The translations under genes and the position numbers were made by a program. A DNA stretch of 64,000 nt. Source: Paraburkholderia sp. BCC1885. Its GTDB lineage: Bacteria; Pseudomonadota; Gammaproteobacteria; Burkholderiales; Burkholderiaceae. The first letter of the stretch is position 1; each line of letters begins with the position of its first letter. This document shows positions 18,983 to 31,802 of this stretch, piece after piece. The notes under the pieces were generated by a model. The model worked only from the letters and a program-made list of their open reading frames with translations, did no database searches and was not told the origin of the DNA. Location: contig NZ_CAAJGM010000111.1 of the NCBI RefSeq assembly GCF_900996235.1, positions 558,001 through 622,000 on the forward strand. The letters run 5' to 3'.

Positions 18983-19014
18983 CGCGGCGGCTGTCATGCA
19001 GCACAGCCGCCGCG
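18983..19014 (-). terminator. Hairpin between astE and aotJ
   Basis: A 12-bp perfect stem (CGCGGCGGCTGT, 18983-18994, with its complement at 19003-19014) around CATGCAGC. On the minus strand it is followed by CGAGTTTGAATC, which has only a short T-run. It probably ends or attenuates the long ast transcript before aotJ. Confidence 0.5.
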
Positions 19015-19115
19015 AGGGCGGGATTGTACAGGGCTGGGAAACCGGTGCCACGGTGCGAGGTGCCGCGGTGCGCCGCGTGGATGCACCGAAGGGACTTAAG
19101 CAGACATAAGCAGAC

Positions 19116-20138
19116 CTAAGCAAGCGCGGCCAGCGTCTCCCCGGTCGTCTCCACCACTAGCAAACCCGCGCGCAAACCCGGCTTGACCGTGGGATTCGGA
19201 AACACGATGCGCTCTTCCGCGTGATGCACCTCGTAGCGATACTCGCCATCGCGCGCCAGCAGGGTGCCCTGTTCATAGGGCGTGAAATTCGCCACGTCCG
19301 CGGCCACCAGCAGTTCGAACGCTTCGCTCTGCTTCGTCAGTTGATCGATCACGGTAAACACGCGCGGCAACGGAGCCGCCGCATCTCCTTCGACGCCTGC
19401 CAGCAGATGACGCAGCGCCTTGTCCGTGCCCGCAAAGCGCGTCAGATCGTTCTGGCCGAACGGCCTCACCTTGCCGAGTTCGAGCGTGCAGGCTTCGGCG
19501 CCGCACACCTCGGCGGTGAAATGCGAATACGTGTTGCCTTTGGTGGTGTGCAGCAGCACGGCCGCAATCGATGCATCGCGCAGCCATTCGAACATCGCCC
19601 GCGAGAGCGGCGCGCCCGTATGCGGCAGCAGCGCGAACTGCTCGAACACGGAAGCGCGGATGGCCGTGTGCATGTCGATGTGCCAGCGCGCACCAGGTGC
19701 ACCCGAGGCATTGCAGAAGAACTGCGTGGCCGCCTGTTCCAACGCTGCGGCGCGCGGCGCTTCGTGACTATGCGGCGTCTGTTGGTGGCGGCCGCTGAAG
19801 AGGCGGTTCAGATCGTCGTCGAGATAACGGCAGGCCGAGCGCATCGCGTCGATGTTGCCGAGGATCACCAGCAGACGGCATGCGAGCGGCGCCTGCCCTT
19901 CGGCGATATCCCGCACCAGCAGCGAGAGCAATTCGATCGGCGCGGTTTCATCGCCATGGACACCGGCGGAGGCAAGCACGCTGCGCACGCCGGTCGAAGC
20001 CGCCGGTTCGAATTGCAAAATGCCGTCGTCCAGCCACGTCCAGCGCACGCCGTTCGCGCAGACACCCTGCGCCTCGTCCGCAGCCGGACGCGTTCCCGCC
20101 AGCGTGTACGCAAGAAAATCGTCGAGTAGTGCGTTCAT
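19116..20138 (-). CDS. astE: Succinylglutamate desuccinylase
   Basis: Last step of the arginine succinyltransferase pathway: N-succinylglutamate is hydrolysed to succinate and glutamate by a zinc enzyme of the aspartoacylase/AstE family. The 340-residue product carries the zinc ligands in [11 protein letters not shown] (His61, Glu64) and in HIDMHTA (about residue 150). The ATG at 20138 aligns with the MDNFLALTLTG-type start of E. coli AstE (here [15 protein letters not shown]). A frame opening at 20162 would overlap astB and is less likely. The gene starts 7 bp after the astB stop, consistent with an operon. Confidence 0.92.
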   Translation of the reverse strand: MNALLDDFLAYTLAGTRPAADEAQGVCANGVRWTWLDDGILQFEPAASTGVRSVLASAGVHGDETAPIELLSLLVRDIAEGQAPLACRLLVILGNIDAMRSACRYLDDDLNRLFSGRHQQTPHSHEAPRAAALEQAATQFFCNASGAPGARWHIDMHTAIRASVFEQFALLPHTGAPLSRAMFEWLRDASIAAVLLHTTKGNTYSHFTAEVCGAEACTLELGKVRPFGQNDLTRFAGTDKALRHLLAGVEGDAAAPLPRVFTVIDQLTKQSEAFELLVAADVANFTPYEQGTLLARDGEYRYEVHHAEERIVFPNPTVKPGLRAGLLVVETTGETLAALA

Positions 20139-20145
20139 GCCGTGC

Positions 20146-21486
20146 TCAGCGCTGGAAGTCATACAGCGAACCGAGGCCGAGAATCTGCGTCAACTCGTCG
20201 AGCGCCGTGCGCGATTCGAGCAACAGGCTCGGGTCGGTCAGATCAGCCGGCGCGAGACGATCGCGGTAATGCTTTTCGATCCATGCATCGAGCTGTCCGA
20301 ACAGCGCATCGTTGATCCACACGCCGGAGCTCACTGCCGCCCGTTCCGCATCATTTAATACCACCCGCAGACGCAGGCACGCCGGGCCACCGCCATTTTT
20401 CATACTCTCGCGCAGATCGAATACCAGCACGTCGTCGATCGGGCCGCTACGCGATGTCAGGCTATCCAGATAATCGGCCACGCGTGCGTTCTCGCGGCAC
20501 TCCTGCGGCACCACCAGCACCTGCTTGCCGTCCGGGCGCGTCAGCAGCTGGCTGTTGAACAGATACGACGTCACCGCATCCGCCACGCGCACCTGCGCGT
20601 CCGGCACTTCGATGACGTCGAACGTCGCGTTGAGCCCGGCGAGTTTGGTGCGCAACTCGTCGTACACGGCCGTCTGATCGACGAACGCGAGTTCATGGCA
20701 GAACAGCGTGTTGCGATTGCCGACTGCGATCACGTCGTTGTGAAACACGCCCGCGTCGATCACATCCGGATTCTGTTGCGCGTAGACGGTGGCCGCTTCA
20801 GCAAGGCCATGACGTTGCGCGACCGCGCGGCTCGCCTCGAAGGTCTGCCGCGCCGGATAACGCTTCGGCTCCGCTCCACGACGATATTCGCTACGGCCAT
20901 AGACGAAGAATTCCACTCCACGCTTGCCATATTCCGTGCAAAAACGCGTGTGATTGGCCGCGCCCTCGTCGCCGAGCGCCGGGGTGCCAGGCAGCGCTTC
21001 ATGCACCTCGAAATGGTCGCGTTGCGCGAAAATCGCCCGCAGCGTGCGGCGCGTCGATTCATGTTCGATTGCACGGTGCAGCTTGCTGCACAGATTGGCC
21101 GGGGTGAAATGCACGCGGCCGTCGTGCGTGTCGGCGGATGGGCTGACCGTCGCCGCATTCGCGGTCCACATCGCGGAGGCCGAACTCGCTGCGGCGAGCA
21201 ACTCCGGCGCATCGCGCGCGACGCGGGCAATCACGGTGGCGTCGTCGCCGGAAAAACCGAGCTCACGCAGCAGGCGCATCGAGGGCCGCTCCTGCGGCGG
21301 CAGCACGCCCTGATGAAAACCGAGGTCCGCCAGTTGCTTCATCTTGCGCAGACCTTGCTTCGCGGCGGCCTTCGGATTGGCGACCGACTTCTCGTTGTTT
21401 TGCGACGCCACATTGCCGAACGACAAGCCGGCATAGTTGTGGGTCGGACCGACGAGCCCGTCGAAATTGGCTTCTGTGGCTTGCAT
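20146..21486 (-). CDS. astB: N-succinylarginine dihydrolase
   Basis: Second step of the pathway: N2-succinylarginine is converted to N2-succinylornithine, two ammonia and carbon dioxide. The 446 residues match the family length. The N-terminal motif [18 protein letters not shown] and the late [11 protein letters not shown] segment, which contains the nucleophilic cysteine of this guanidine-modifying fold, are both present. It lies 9 bp downstream of astD and 7 bp upstream of astE in a tightly packed operon. Confidence 0.95.
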   Translation of the reverse strand: MQATEANFDGLVGPTHNYAGLSFGNVASQNNEKSVANPKAAAKQGLRKMKQLADLGFHQGVLPPQERPSMRLLRELGFSGDDATVIARVARDAPELLAAASSASAMWTANAATVSPSADTHDGRVHFTPANLCSKLHRAIEHESTRRTLRAIFAQRDHFEVHEALPGTPALGDEGAANHTRFCTEYGKRGVEFFVYGRSEYRRGAEPKRYPARQTFEASRAVAQRHGLAEAATVYAQQNPDVIDAGVFHNDVIAVGNRNTLFCHELAFVDQTAVYDELRTKLAGLNATFDVIEVPDAQVRVADAVTSYLFNSQLLTRPDGKQVLVVPQECRENARVADYLDSLTSRSGPIDDVLVFDLRESMKNGGGPACLRLRVVLNDAERAAVSSGVWINDALFGQLDAWIEKHYRDRLAPADLTDPSLLLESRTALDELTQILGLGSLYDFQR

Positions 21487-21495
21487 CGTCGATCC

Positions 21496-23998
<2,503 letters not shown>

Positions 23999-24002
<4 letters not shown>

Positions 24003-25060
24003 GGTGCCTCTCCCGAAAGTTCATCCGGCTGTTGCGGCGGTTGATGCAGCGGCACGCAGCGCACCGCGTCGCCATCCTGTACGCCGAGCGCCGCGCGCAC
24101 CGTCTGGGGCAACGGCGCCCCGGCGTTCTTCTCTACAGGCAGCCCGGCCAGCACACAGCGAAACTCGCCCGCGCGATTGCTGGCGACCAGATAAGTGGCG
24201 TCCGGCCCGCTCGCCATAGCCGCACGCACGGCGCGCGTTTCGTTGCGCGCGACACAGGCGCTGCGCTCGATCTGCGCGGTCAGCACCGGACCCGCATCGA
24301 AGATATCGACGAAGCGGTCCGTCTCGAAGCCTTCTTCCATGTGAATGTCATAGGCGAGCAAGGCGCCGTCATCCGGCTCGCCCAGCACGCGCTGCGCCGA
24401 CTCCGGCAGCAGCGGCACGTAGACCGGATAGCTCGGCATCACCTCGGCGATAAAGGTGCGGCTGCGACCGCCCGACTCGATTTCGATATCGGCGAAATTG
24501 CGGCCGAAAAACTTGCGGCCCACCGCTTCCCAGAACGGCGACACGCCGTCGTCGTCCGTCACGCCGAGCAGCAGCGAGAACACCTCGGAGGTGAAGCGCT
24601 TGCGATTGGCGGCGATATACATCATCCGCGCGCGCGACATCAGATGCGCGGCGGGCTCGCCGCGCAGCGACGGGTCGATGTAAAAACCCGCCAGCCGGCT
24701 TCTGCCCGTCAGTTCATGCGACATGGTCAGCGCGTGAATCTTGCGGTTCACATGCAATTCGCGCGAGGCGTGAATCAGCGCGTCGTTGCGAAATGCATAA
24801 AACGGTTCGGAATAACCCGCCGCGGCGACGATGCTGGCGGTGCCGAGCAACTTGCCGGTCTCGCTGTCTTCGAGCACGAAGAGATAAAACTCCTCGCCCG
24901 GAAAATCCACTTCTGCACGAAACGAGTCCTCCGACAGCGCGACGCGCGCTTCGAGCGCACGGCGGTCATGCGGCAGCGAGTGCAGCACGGGTTGAGCCGT
25001 GCGCGCCATGTGTTCGAGCGCATCGAGATCGGCGAGGCGGCCGGGGCGTACGAAGAGCAT
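23999..25060 (-). CDS. aruF: Arginine/ornithine N-succinyltransferase, alpha subunit
   Basis: Paralogue of aruG, 353 residues, same AstA family (MLFVRPGRLADLDALEHMA; FDAGPVLTAQIERS near the C-terminus). In Pseudomonas the AruF-AruG complex succinylates arginine and ornithine. The two genes here overlap by 4 bp. Catalytic residues cannot be separated by eye between the two paralogues. The gene starts 42 bp after the aruC stop within the same operon. Confidence 0.9.
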
Positions 25061-25102
25061 CGTCGTTCCAGTGGTTAGGGTGAAGCCGGTGATGAGGCGA
25101 GC

Positions 25103-26362
25103 CTAGCGCGCTGCTGCGTCAGTGGTTTCCGTTGCAGCGGCCGTGGCACCGAGCACCGCCGCGACCGCTTTCGCGAGCCGCTCGAAGCCTTCGCTCATGT
25201 CGTCGAGCGGCATCACCAGCGACGGCACGAAACGCACCACGTCCGGGCCGGCCATCAACATGATCACGCCATGCTCGCCGGCCGCAGTGACAAAATCCCT
25301 GGCGCGGCCTTTATAGGCATCGGCCAGTTCCGCGCCGATCAGGAGGCCCTTGCCGCGCACTTCCCTGAAGATGCCAAAGCGCTCGTTGAGCTTCGCGAGA
25401 TGCCCCTTCAGCGCCACGCTGCGCGAACGCACGCCTTCCAGCAGCGTCGGATCGCTGATCAGTTCGACCACCTTCTCCGCAATCGCGGCGCCGAGCGGAT
25501 TGCCGCCATAAGTGGTGCCATGCACGCCCACCTTGAAATGCGCGGCGAGCGCCTTGGTGGTCAGCATCGCGCCAATCGGGAAACCGTTGCCGAGCGCCTT
25601 CGCCGTGGTCAGGATATCCGGCGTCACGCCGGTGTCCTCATACGCGTAGAAAAAGCCGCTGCGGCCCACACCCGTTTGTACCTCATCAAAAATCAGCAGT
25701 GCGCCGTGCTGATCGCAGGCTTCGCGCAGCGCCTTGAGAAAAGCCGGATCCGCCGGGATCACGCCGCCTTCGCCCTGGATCGGCTCGACGATCACCGCGC
25801 AGGTTTTCGCGCCGATCGCCTTGCGGGCCGCTTCGATGTCGTTATAGGGCAAATGCACGATGCCTTGCGGCACCGGACCGAAGCCTTCCGAATACTTCGG
25901 CTGGCCGCCGACGCTGACGGTGAAGAACGTGCGGCCATGAAACGACTGCGTAAACGAAATGATTTCGTCTTTCTCGATGCCGTGCCGCTCGAAGGCGACG
26001 CGGCGCGCCAGCTTCAAGGCCGCTTCGTTGGCTTCCGCGCCCGAATTGGCGAAGAAGGCGCGATCGGCGAAGGTCAGGTCTTCGAGACGTTTGGCAAGAC
26101 GCAACACCGGCTCGTTGGTGTAACCGTTTCCAATGTGCCAGAGCTTGCCGCCCTGCTCCGCCAGCACCTTCAGCAGTTCCGGATGGGCATGGCCGAGCGC
26201 CGTGACGGCGATGCCGCCGGCGAAGTCGATATAGTCGCGGCCTTGCGTATCCCAGACGCGCGACCCGAGACCGCGGTCCGGCACGAACGGGGCGGGCGCA
26301 AACACCGGCACCATCACTTCGTCGAAAGTCTGGCGCGTCACAGTCAGGTCACGGTCGTTCAT
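25103..26362 (-). CDS. aruC: Succinylornithine/acetylornithine aminotransferase
   Basis: Third step: PLP-dependent transamination of N2-succinylornithine to its semialdehyde; the same family member also serves acetylornithine in biosynthesis. The 419-residue class III aminotransferase has the cofactor-pocket segment [13 protein letters not shown], the [12 protein letters not shown] motif and the Schiff-base lysine in [11 protein letters not shown]. The ATG at 26362 has GAGGA 6 bp upstream; an upstream in-frame extension to 26434 lacks a ribosome binding site. It is the first gene of the degradation operon, 108 bp after argR, with a candidate ArgR site in that gap. Confidence 0.92.
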   Translation of the reverse strand: MNDRDLTVTRQTFDEVMVPVFAPAPFVPDRGLGSRVWDTQGRDYIDFAGGIAVTALGHAHPELLKVLAEQGGKLWHIGNGYTNEPVLRLAKRLEDLTFADRAFFANSGAEANEAALKLARRVAFERHGIEKDEIISFTQSFHGRTFFTVSVGGQPKYSEGFGPVPQGIVHLPYNDIEAARKAIGAKTCAVIVEPIQGEGGVIPADPAFLKALREACDQHGALLIFDEVQTGVGRSGFFYAYEDTGVTPDILTTAKALGNGFPIGAMLTTKALAAHFKVGVHGTTYGGNPLGAAIAEKVVELISDPTLLEGVRSRSVALKGHLAKLNERFGIFREVRGKGLLIGAELADAYKGRARDFVTAAGEHGVIMLMAGPDVVRFVPSLVMPLDDMSEGFERLAKAVAAVLGATAAATETTDAAAR

Positions 26363-26426
26363 GGCGAGTCCTCGTTGCAGGTAATGACGGTATAGCGTTA
26401 GTGTAGGAAACCGCGCGTGAAACGTC

Positions 26427-26442
26427 TTGCGCATACGCGACG
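26427..26442 (-). promoter_or_regulatory. Candidate ArgR half-site upstream of aruC
   Basis: The minus strand reads CGTCGC, 8 bases, then AA, a one-mismatch match to TGTCGC-N8-AA, about 65-80 bp before the aruC ATG. A weaker half-site (CGCCAC) lies one 21-bp period upstream. Confidence 0.4.
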
Positions 26443-26470
26443 GGTTCTATCGCGCTTGTGGCGCAAGCAA

Positions 26471-27511
26471 CTACCGGCCGGTTTCATCGGGACGCTCGAT
26501 CAGCGCGGCCGGACGCGGCTCGCTCGCCGCGCCGGTCTGTTTTTCGATCCAGTTGCGGCGATCCTCGCGCGGCGTGACGCCAAACCGCTCACGATACGCA
26601 TTGGAAAAATGCGCCGCCGACGAAAACCCACACGCGAGACTGATCTGCATCACCGATTTGCTGGTGCGCTGCAATTGCGTGCGCGCCTTCGACAGACGCA
26701 GCCCCAGGTAGTATTTGGACGGCATCGAGCCGAGATACTGGCGAAACAGCCGCTCCAGTTGCCGCCGCGACACACCGACCAGGCCCGCGATTTCGTCGCT
26801 GGTGAGCGGGTCTTCGATATTCGCTTCCATCAGCAGCAACGCGTCGTTCAGGCGCGGATGACGCTCGCCGGGCGCGGTGACGAAGGGAATCCGCTGCCGC
26901 TCCTCGCCCGCGCGCAGCACGCCCACACCGAGCGTATCGGCGATGCGGTCGGCCAGTTCGGGACCGTGCTCGCGCGCGATCATCGCCAGCATGAAGTCGA
27001 CGCTCGCCTGGCCGCCCGCGCAGGTGGCGCGATCGCGGTCGATTTCGAAGATCTGCTGGGTGACGATCGAGCGTTCGAACTGTTCGGAGAACTGCTGATA
27101 CGTCTCCCAGTTGACGCTCACGCGATAGCCGGACAGTTGCCCCGCCATCGCCAGCCACCACACGCCATGATGGATGCCGGTGACGAGCGGCGTGCGCTGC
27201 CCGACCCGCGACAGGCTGGCGAGAAACAGCCGGTAGTCGGCGAACTGCTGAAACCGCTCGCTGACGACGATCAGCCAGTCGCAGGCAATCGCGTCACCGA
27301 ATGCGGCGTCCGCGGGCCATTGCGCACCGCCCGCAAGGGGCACCGCACGGCCGTCCCACGAACACACCTGCCAGCGGTACAGCGCGCGGCCGTCGATTTC
27401 ATTGGCGAGATTGAGCGCGTCGACAATCGGCCCGACGCCCGACATCGACACCGGCGGCAATGCAACGATTGCCACCTGCGTGGTGCGGGTCGGACTGGAC
27501 GGTCGAGCCAT
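26471..27511 (-). CDS. argR: AraC-family arginine regulator (ArgR type)
   Basis: A 346-residue transcription factor with an N-terminal DJ-1/PfpI-like domain (about 12-185) and a C-terminal AraC helix-turn-helix (about 230-330; LVGVSRRQLERLFRQYLG, MQISLACGFSSAAHFS). This is the architecture of Pseudomonas ArgR, which activates aot and aru genes when arginine is present. Here the gene lies between aotP and aruC on the same strand, the same order as the aot operon of P. aeruginosa, where argR is last. This differs from the hexameric ArgR of E. coli. The effector and sites are inferred from synteny. Confidence 0.88.
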   Translation of the reverse strand: MARPSSPTRTTQVAIVALPPVSMSGVGPIVDALNLANEIDGRALYRWQVCSWDGRAVPLAGGAQWPADAAFGDAIACDWLIVVSERFQQFADYRLFLASLSRVGQRTPLVTGIHHGVWWLAMAGQLSGYRVSVNWETYQQFSEQFERSIVTQQIFEIDRDRATCAGGQASVDFMLAMIAREHGPELADRIADTLGVGVLRAGEERQRIPFVTAPGERHPRLNDALLLMEANIEDPLTSDEIAGLVGVSRRQLERLFRQYLGSMPSKYYLGLRLSKARTQLQRTSKSVMQISLACGFSSAAHFSNAYRERFGVTPREDRRNWIEKQTGAASEPRPAALIERPDETGR

Positions 27512-27546
27512 CAGCGAAGTGCCATGCGGGAAGTGCGGCGAACGCG

Positions 27547-28371
27547 TTACTTGAGGCTGCCGGAGAGGAACTGCTTGAGCCGTTCGCTGCGCGGCGTGCT
27601 GAGCACCTCGGCGGGCAAGCCCTCTTCCTCGGTGCGGCCCTGGTGCAGGAACATCACGTGATTCGACACGTTGCGCGCAAAACCCATTTCGTGCGTCACG
27701 ACGATCATGGTGCGGCCTTCTTCAGCGAGCTTCTGCATTACCTTTAGCACTTCACCGACCAGTTCCGGGTCGAGCGCGGACGTCGGTTCGTCGAACAGCA
27801 TCACATCCGGATTCATCGCAAGCGCGCGCGCAATCGCCACGCGCTGCTGCTGGCCGCCGGACAGATGCGACGGATACTGTTTTTCCAGCCGCGGCGCGAG
27901 ACCCACCTTCTCCAGATACTCGCGGGCACGCTCCTCGGCCTCGCGCCGCGATAGACCGAGCACATGAACCGGCGCCTCGATGATGTTCTCGATCACGTTC
28001 ATGTGCGCCCACAGGTTGAAGTGCTGGAACACCATCGCGAGCTTGGTGCGGATGCGTTGCAGCTGCTTGTGGTCGGCCACTTCCAGATTGCCGCTGCGAT
28101 CGGCCCTGGTGCGCACGGTCTCGCCATCCACGACGATTTGCCCGGCGTTCGGCCGTTCCAGAAAGTTGATGCAGCGCAGGAACGTGCTCTTGCCCGACCC
28201 GCTCGCGCCGATAATGCTGATCACGTCGCCCTTGTTGGCGTTCAGCGACACACCCTTGAGCACTTCGTTATCGCCGTAGCGCTTGTGGATGTCCTGCACG
28301 GCGAGCTTGCAGGCTTCAGTTTGAGTCGTGTGGAGCAAGTTGCTCTCCCAAGGTGAATACAGATGCGTCAT
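27547..28371 (-). CDS. aotP: Basic amino acid ABC transporter ATPase
   Basis: Cytoplasmic ATPase of the arginine/ornithine importer (HisP/AotP family), 274 residues. Walker A is GASGSGKST (residues 55-63), the signature is LSGGQQQR, Walker B is [13 protein letters not shown], and the switch histidine lies in VVTHEMGF. The ATG at 28371 has no Shine-Dalgarno; a TTG at 28338, preceded by GGGAG at 6-base spacing, would give a protein 11 residues shorter and may be the true start. argR follows 35 bp downstream. Confidence 0.93.
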   Translation of the reverse strand: MTHLYSPWESNLLHTTQTEACKLAVQDIHKRYGDNEVLKGVSLNANKGDVISIIGASGSGKSTFLRCINFLERPNAGQIVVDGETVRTRADRSGNLEVADHKQLQRIRTKLAMVFQHFNLWAHMNVIENIIEAPVHVLGLSRREAEERAREYLEKVGLAPRLEKQYPSHLSGGQQQRVAIARALAMNPDVMLFDEPTSALDPELVGEVLKVMQKLAEEGRTMIVVTHEMGFARNVSNHVMFLHQGRTEEEGLPAEVLSTPRSERLKQFLSGSLK

Positions 28372-28427
28372 GCAGCAAGCGAGACCGGCGCGACGCCGTC
28401 ACGCGCGGCCCGAACCGGAGGCGCCGC

Positions 28428-29141
28428 CTAGCGCGGCCGCGCCGCCAGATACGCCAGCCAGTGCCGCTCGGCGCGCCGGAACAGCGCCACCAGCGCGAAC
28501 GATACAACAAGATAGATCAGCGCCGCGATCCCGAACGCGCTGAACGAGTCATACGTAGCCGAATTGGCGTCGCGCGCCACCTTCAGGATGTCGGGCACCG
28601 TCGCGGTGAAGGCCACCGTGGTGGCATGCAGCATCAGGATCACTTCGTTACTGTACAACGGCAGCGCGCGGCGCAGCGCGGACGGCAGGACGATCCGGCG
28701 GTACATGGTGAACCAGCCCATGCCGTAGGCCCGCGCCGCCTCCACTTCACCGTGCGAAGTCGAACGGATTGCCCCGGCGAAAATCTCCGTTGTATAGGCA
28801 CAGGTGTTCAGCGCGAACGCGAGAATAGCGCAATGGAAACCGCTGCGGAAGAACGCATCGAGCAGTTGATGCGAGCGCACGAACTCGAGGCTGTACATGC
28901 CCGTGTAGATCAGCAGCAACTGCACGTACAAAGGCGTGCCGCGAAACACGTAGGTGTAGACGCGTACCGGCGTGGACAGCCAGCGCTTCTTCGAGACCCG
29001 CGCCACCGCGAGCGGAATCGCGCCTACGAAGCCGATGCCGATCGACGCCACCAGCAGCCACAAGGTCACCGCGAGGCCGGACATACGCTGGCCGTCCCAG
29101 TAGAGAAACGCCCGGCCGAATTGCGCAAGAATTTCGCTCAT
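28428..29141 (-). CDS. aotM: Basic amino acid ABC transporter permease M
   Basis: Inner-membrane permease of the HisM/AotM type, about 237 residues with five or so hydrophobic segments. The EAA loop that docks with the ATPase is visible (EAARAYGMGWFTMYRRIVLP). I chose the ATG at 29141; an in-frame TTG at 29153 overlaps the aotQ stop and is an alternative. It pairs with aotQ to form the channel for AotJ-delivered arginine or ornithine. aotP follows 56 bp downstream. Confidence 0.92.
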   Translation of the reverse strand: MSEILAQFGRAFLYWDGQRMSGLAVTLWLLVASIGIGFVGAIPLAVARVSKKRWLSTPVRVYTYVFRGTPLYVQLLLIYTGMYSLEFVRSHQLLDAFFRSGFHCAILAFALNTCAYTTEIFAGAIRSTSHGEVEAARAYGMGWFTMYRRIVLPSALRRALPLYSNEVILMLHATTVAFTATVPDILKVARDANSATYDSFSAFGIAALIYLVVSFALVALFRRAERHWLAYLAARPR

Positions 29142-29149
29142 GGTCTCTG

Positions 29150-29851
29150 TCAAAGCTCCGCGTGGCGCACGCCAATCGAATAACGCCGCTCCAGCCAGAT
29201 CAGCACGAGATTCGACAAGGTGGTGATGGCGAGGTAGATCAGCGCGGCGATAAGGATGAAGAAAAACATGTTGAAGGTGCTTTTACCCGCGTCCTGCGCG
29301 GCCTTGACGACGTCGGCAAGACCGATGATCGACACCAGCGCGGTCGCTTTCACCAGCACCTGCCAGTTATTGCCGATGCCTGGCAGCGCGAAACGCATCA
29401 TCTGCGGAAACAGGATGCGGGCGAACACGCGCGCCCCGCTCATGCCGTAGGCCGCGCCCGCTTCGAGCTGGCCACGCGGCACGGCCAGAAAGGCGCCGCG
29501 AAACGTCTCGGTGAAATACGCGCCGTAAATGAAGCCGAGCGTGATCACGCCGGCCACGAACGGGTCGATGTCGAATTGCGGCAGATTCAGCGCGTCGGTC
29601 AGATTGTTGACCGCGATCTGGATGCTGTAGAACAGCAGCAGCATCAGGACGAGATCGGGCACCGAGCGGATCAGCGTCGTATAAGCCGTGCCGATCATAC
29701 GCAGCGGCCGGTTCAGCGAGAGCTTCGCCGCCGCGCCTGCCAGTCCGAGCAGAACCGCGGCCGCGAGCGACAGAACCGACAGCTCGATTGTCTGGATCGT
29801 ACCGGCGAGCAGCACCGGACCAAAGCCATAAAGGAACACGTTTGTCTCCAT
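29150..29851 (-). CDS. aotQ: Basic amino acid ABC transporter permease Q
   Basis: Permease of the HisQ/AotQ type, 233 residues. The N-terminus (VFLYGFGPVLLAG) aligns with the MLYGFSGVILQG start of HisQ, supporting the ATG at 29851 over the TTG at 29863. YTTLIRSVPDLVLMLLLFY is a strong family signature, and the EAA loop reads EAGAAYGMSGARVFARILFP. First gene of the minus-strand aot-argR-aru block, so the main promoter should lie in the 364 bp before the divergent methyltransferase gene. Confidence 0.93.
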   Translation of the reverse strand: METNVFLYGFGPVLLAGTIQTIELSVLSLAAAVLLGLAGAAAKLSLNRPLRMIGTAYTTLIRSVPDLVLMLLLFYSIQIAVNNLTDALNLPQFDIDPFVAGVITLGFIYGAYFTETFRGAFLAVPRGQLEAGAAYGMSGARVFARILFPQMMRFALPGIGNNWQVLVKATALVSIIGLADVVKAAQDAGKSTFNMFFFILIAALIYLAITTLSNLVLIWLERRYSIGVRHAEL

Positions 29852-30215
29852 CCAGGTTTGCAAAGCTCAGGCGGCGTTCGAGTGGCACGGCTGTCGCCGG
29901 CTGACGCATCCGCATTGGTGCGGATACTCGCAAGTGAAAATGGTTTGCTCAAACGGGTGGGTCATGACGTGTTGCGACGCAACATTGACTGATTCACCGC
30001 CAGCGCGGCGCGAGACCCCTGTTTTAGCGGGCGATATGTTTTTGAAGGCGCGTGGCGGCGCCAAGGTATGCGCCGCGATTTAGCAAGTTTCGGGTCGCTT
30101 TTTCGATAGACGAGGCGGCGCGCGGCGTACTGCGTTTTGGCGTCACGACCAGGGCGAACCCCGCTACACTGCGATGGCGGTAGCACTTGCACAACCTTGA
30201 CCGAGGGCCTGCCGT
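29852..30215. promoter_or_regulatory. Divergent control region between aotQ and the methyltransferase
   Basis: This 364-bp gap has no gene. It holds a 7-bp inverted repeat (ATCCGCA-TTGG-TGCGGAT, 29908-29925), a 13-bp palindrome (GTTGCG-A-CGCAAC, 29971-29983) and, overlapping the palindrome, a CGTCGC-N8-AT element on the minus strand (29964-29979) that resembles the ArgR half-site before aruC. Promoters for both directions are expected but I cannot place their -10/-35 boxes with confidence. Confidence 0.45.
29964..29979 (-). promoter_or_regulatory. Candidate ArgR half-site upstream of aotQ
   Basis: The minus strand reads CGTCGC, 8 bases, AT, then GAC. The aruC site also ends in A-A-GAC, and the two 19-bp segments share 11 positions. 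It deviates from TGTCGC-N8-AA at two positions, so this is the weakest of the three. Confidence 0.35.
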
Positions 30216-30827
30216 ATGACCTCCCGCTACGATTCCGCCACGCTCGTCGCCTACACCAATGACGCCGCGCGCTACAGTCAGGAATGGCTCGACCAGCCCC
30301 CGCCCAACGACCTTTACGCGCTGCTGGAAACGCATCTGGTGCCGCAAGGGACGACGGCCGAGATCGGCTGCGGCAACGGCCGCGACGCGGCGTGGCTCGC
30401 CGGACACGGTTACAACGTGAGCGGCTTCGATGCCTCGCCAGGCCTGCTCGCCGAAGCCCGTCGTTTGCATCCGGAGATCGTGTTTCGGGAGGCGACGCTC
30501 CCCGCCCTCGCGGAGATCGACGAGCGCTTCGACAATGTCGTGTGCGAGACGGTGATCATGCATCTGCCGGTCGAATCGATTCCGCTCGCCGTCGATAACC
30601 TGCGGCGTCTGTTGCGGCCCAACGGCGTGCTGTATCTGTCGTGGCGCGTGACCGAAGGCGCGGACCAGCGCCAGGCCGACGGCCGGCTCTACACCGCGTT
30701 CGAACCGAAGCTCGTGGTGGAGGCGCTGGTCGATTGCGCGATCCTGCTGTTCGAGGACGTGACGAGCGAAAGCTCGGGCAAGCGGATCTGCCGGGTGATT
30801 GCGTCGAAGAATGCCGGCGGGATCTAG
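30216..30827 (+). CDS. SAM-dependent methyltransferase, class I
   Basis: A 203-residue cytoplasmic methyltransferase. SAM-binding motif I is TAEIGCGNGRDAAWLAGHG (about residues 47-65), an acidic loop (GFDASPGLLAEARR) follows, and the catalytic-region strand is DNVVCETVIMHLP. The substrate is unknown; the short C-terminus leaves little room for a separate recognition domain. The gene diverges from aotQ and is tail-to-tail with the phospholipase gene, only 12 bp apart. Confidence 0.85.
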   Translation: MTSRYDSATLVAYTNDAARYSQEWLDQPPPNDLYALLETHLVPQGTTAEIGCGNGRDAAWLAGHGYNVSGFDASPGLLAEARRLHPEIVFREATLPALAEIDERFDNVVCETVIMHLPVESIPLAVDNLRRLLRPNGVLYLSWRVTEGADQRQADGRLYTAFEPKLVVEALVDCAILLFEDVTSESSGKRICRVIASKNAGGI

Positions 30828-30839
30828 GATCCGCCCGGT

Positions 30840-31793
30840 TTATTCGATCCCTAGCCGCGAGCGGATTGCCGGCAGCATCTGTTCGACCGCCGCGCGCCCT
30901 TCCGCAATCGCGGGCGCCGCGCGGTGAAAATCGAAAATCCCCATGCCGCCGAGACGTGGCTGAATCAGGATGTCCGCCGGCTCGCCCGCGAGGCGGCTGC
31001 GCGTGATGCGCACCTGCATGATGTCGATGCTCTGCGCCACCGAACTCAGCATCGACGGCACGCGCGCGCTCGGCGCCGGCGCCACCCGCACATCGTTCGA
31101 CACCACGTCATTGGCTGGTGCGAGCCAGCGCGGCCATGGCTTGCCGTTTTTGCGCAGCGTGCCGGGCGGCGGCGCATCGGGGTCGAGCGGCGGCGCCGCG
31201 GCGGTGATGCCGCCGAAGTCGCGCCCGTTGAGAATGTCGTTATTCAGATCCACGGCGATCACGCAGTCGGCGCGCATACCGCGCGCCACCGACACCGGCA
31301 CCGGATTGCTCAGGCCGCCATCGACGAGCCAGACGCCGTTGTGCCAGACCGGCGTGAAGATGCCCGGAATCGCGATCGAGGCGCGCACGGCGTCCACCAC
31401 GCTGCCGTCCTGCAACCAGGTTTCGCGGCCCGAATCGAGTTCCGTCGCCACCGCCGCGAAGGGCATCTGCAACTGGCCGATCTCGCAACCGTTAAAGCGG
31501 TTGGCAAACACCTGAATCACCTTGCGGCCGCCCAGCAGTCCCCCGGAGATGCGCAGGTCGAGCAGCCGCACCACCGTTTGCCAGGTCAGGCGCGATACCC
31601 ATTCCTCGAGCCAGTCGAGATCGCCGTTCGCATAGACCGCCGCGACCAGCGCGCCGATCGAGGTGCCGCACACCACGTCGGGCTTGATGCCGGCGTCATG
31701 TAGCGCGCGAATCGCGCCGATATGCGCCCAGCCCCGCGCGGCGCCGCCGCCGAGTACGAGACCGATGCGCGAATGAGGACGTCGCCGCAGCAT
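30840..31793 (-). CDS. Patatin-like phospholipase (RssA family)
   Basis: A 317-residue serine lipid hydrolase candidate. The patatin oxyanion hole is visible as LVLGGGAARGWAHIG, the nucleophile elbow as GTSIGA (Ser about residue 45), and the catalytic aspartate as VDGGLSNPVPV. RssA-type proteins are usually cytoplasmic or membrane-associated; no signal peptide is apparent. The BamE-like lipoprotein gene is 9 bp upstream on the same strand, suggesting an envelope-related role, which is inference. Confidence 0.88.
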   Translation of the reverse strand: MLRRRPHSRIGLVLGGGAARGWAHIGAIRALHDAGIKPDVVCGTSIGALVAAVYANGDLDWLEEWVSRLTWQTVVRLLDLRISGGLLGGRKVIQVFANRFNGCEIGQLQMPFAAVATELDSGRETWLQDGSVVDAVRASIAIPGIFTPVWHNGVWLVDGGLSNPVPVSVARGMRADCVIAVDLNNDILNGRDFGGITAAAPPLDPDAPPPGTLRKNGKPWPRWLAPANDVVSNDVRVAPAPSARVPSMLSSVAQSIDIMQVRITRSRLAGEPADILIQPRLGGMGIFDFHRAAPAIAEGRAAVEQMLPAIRSRLGIE

Positions 31794-31802
31794 GTTTTCT
31801 CC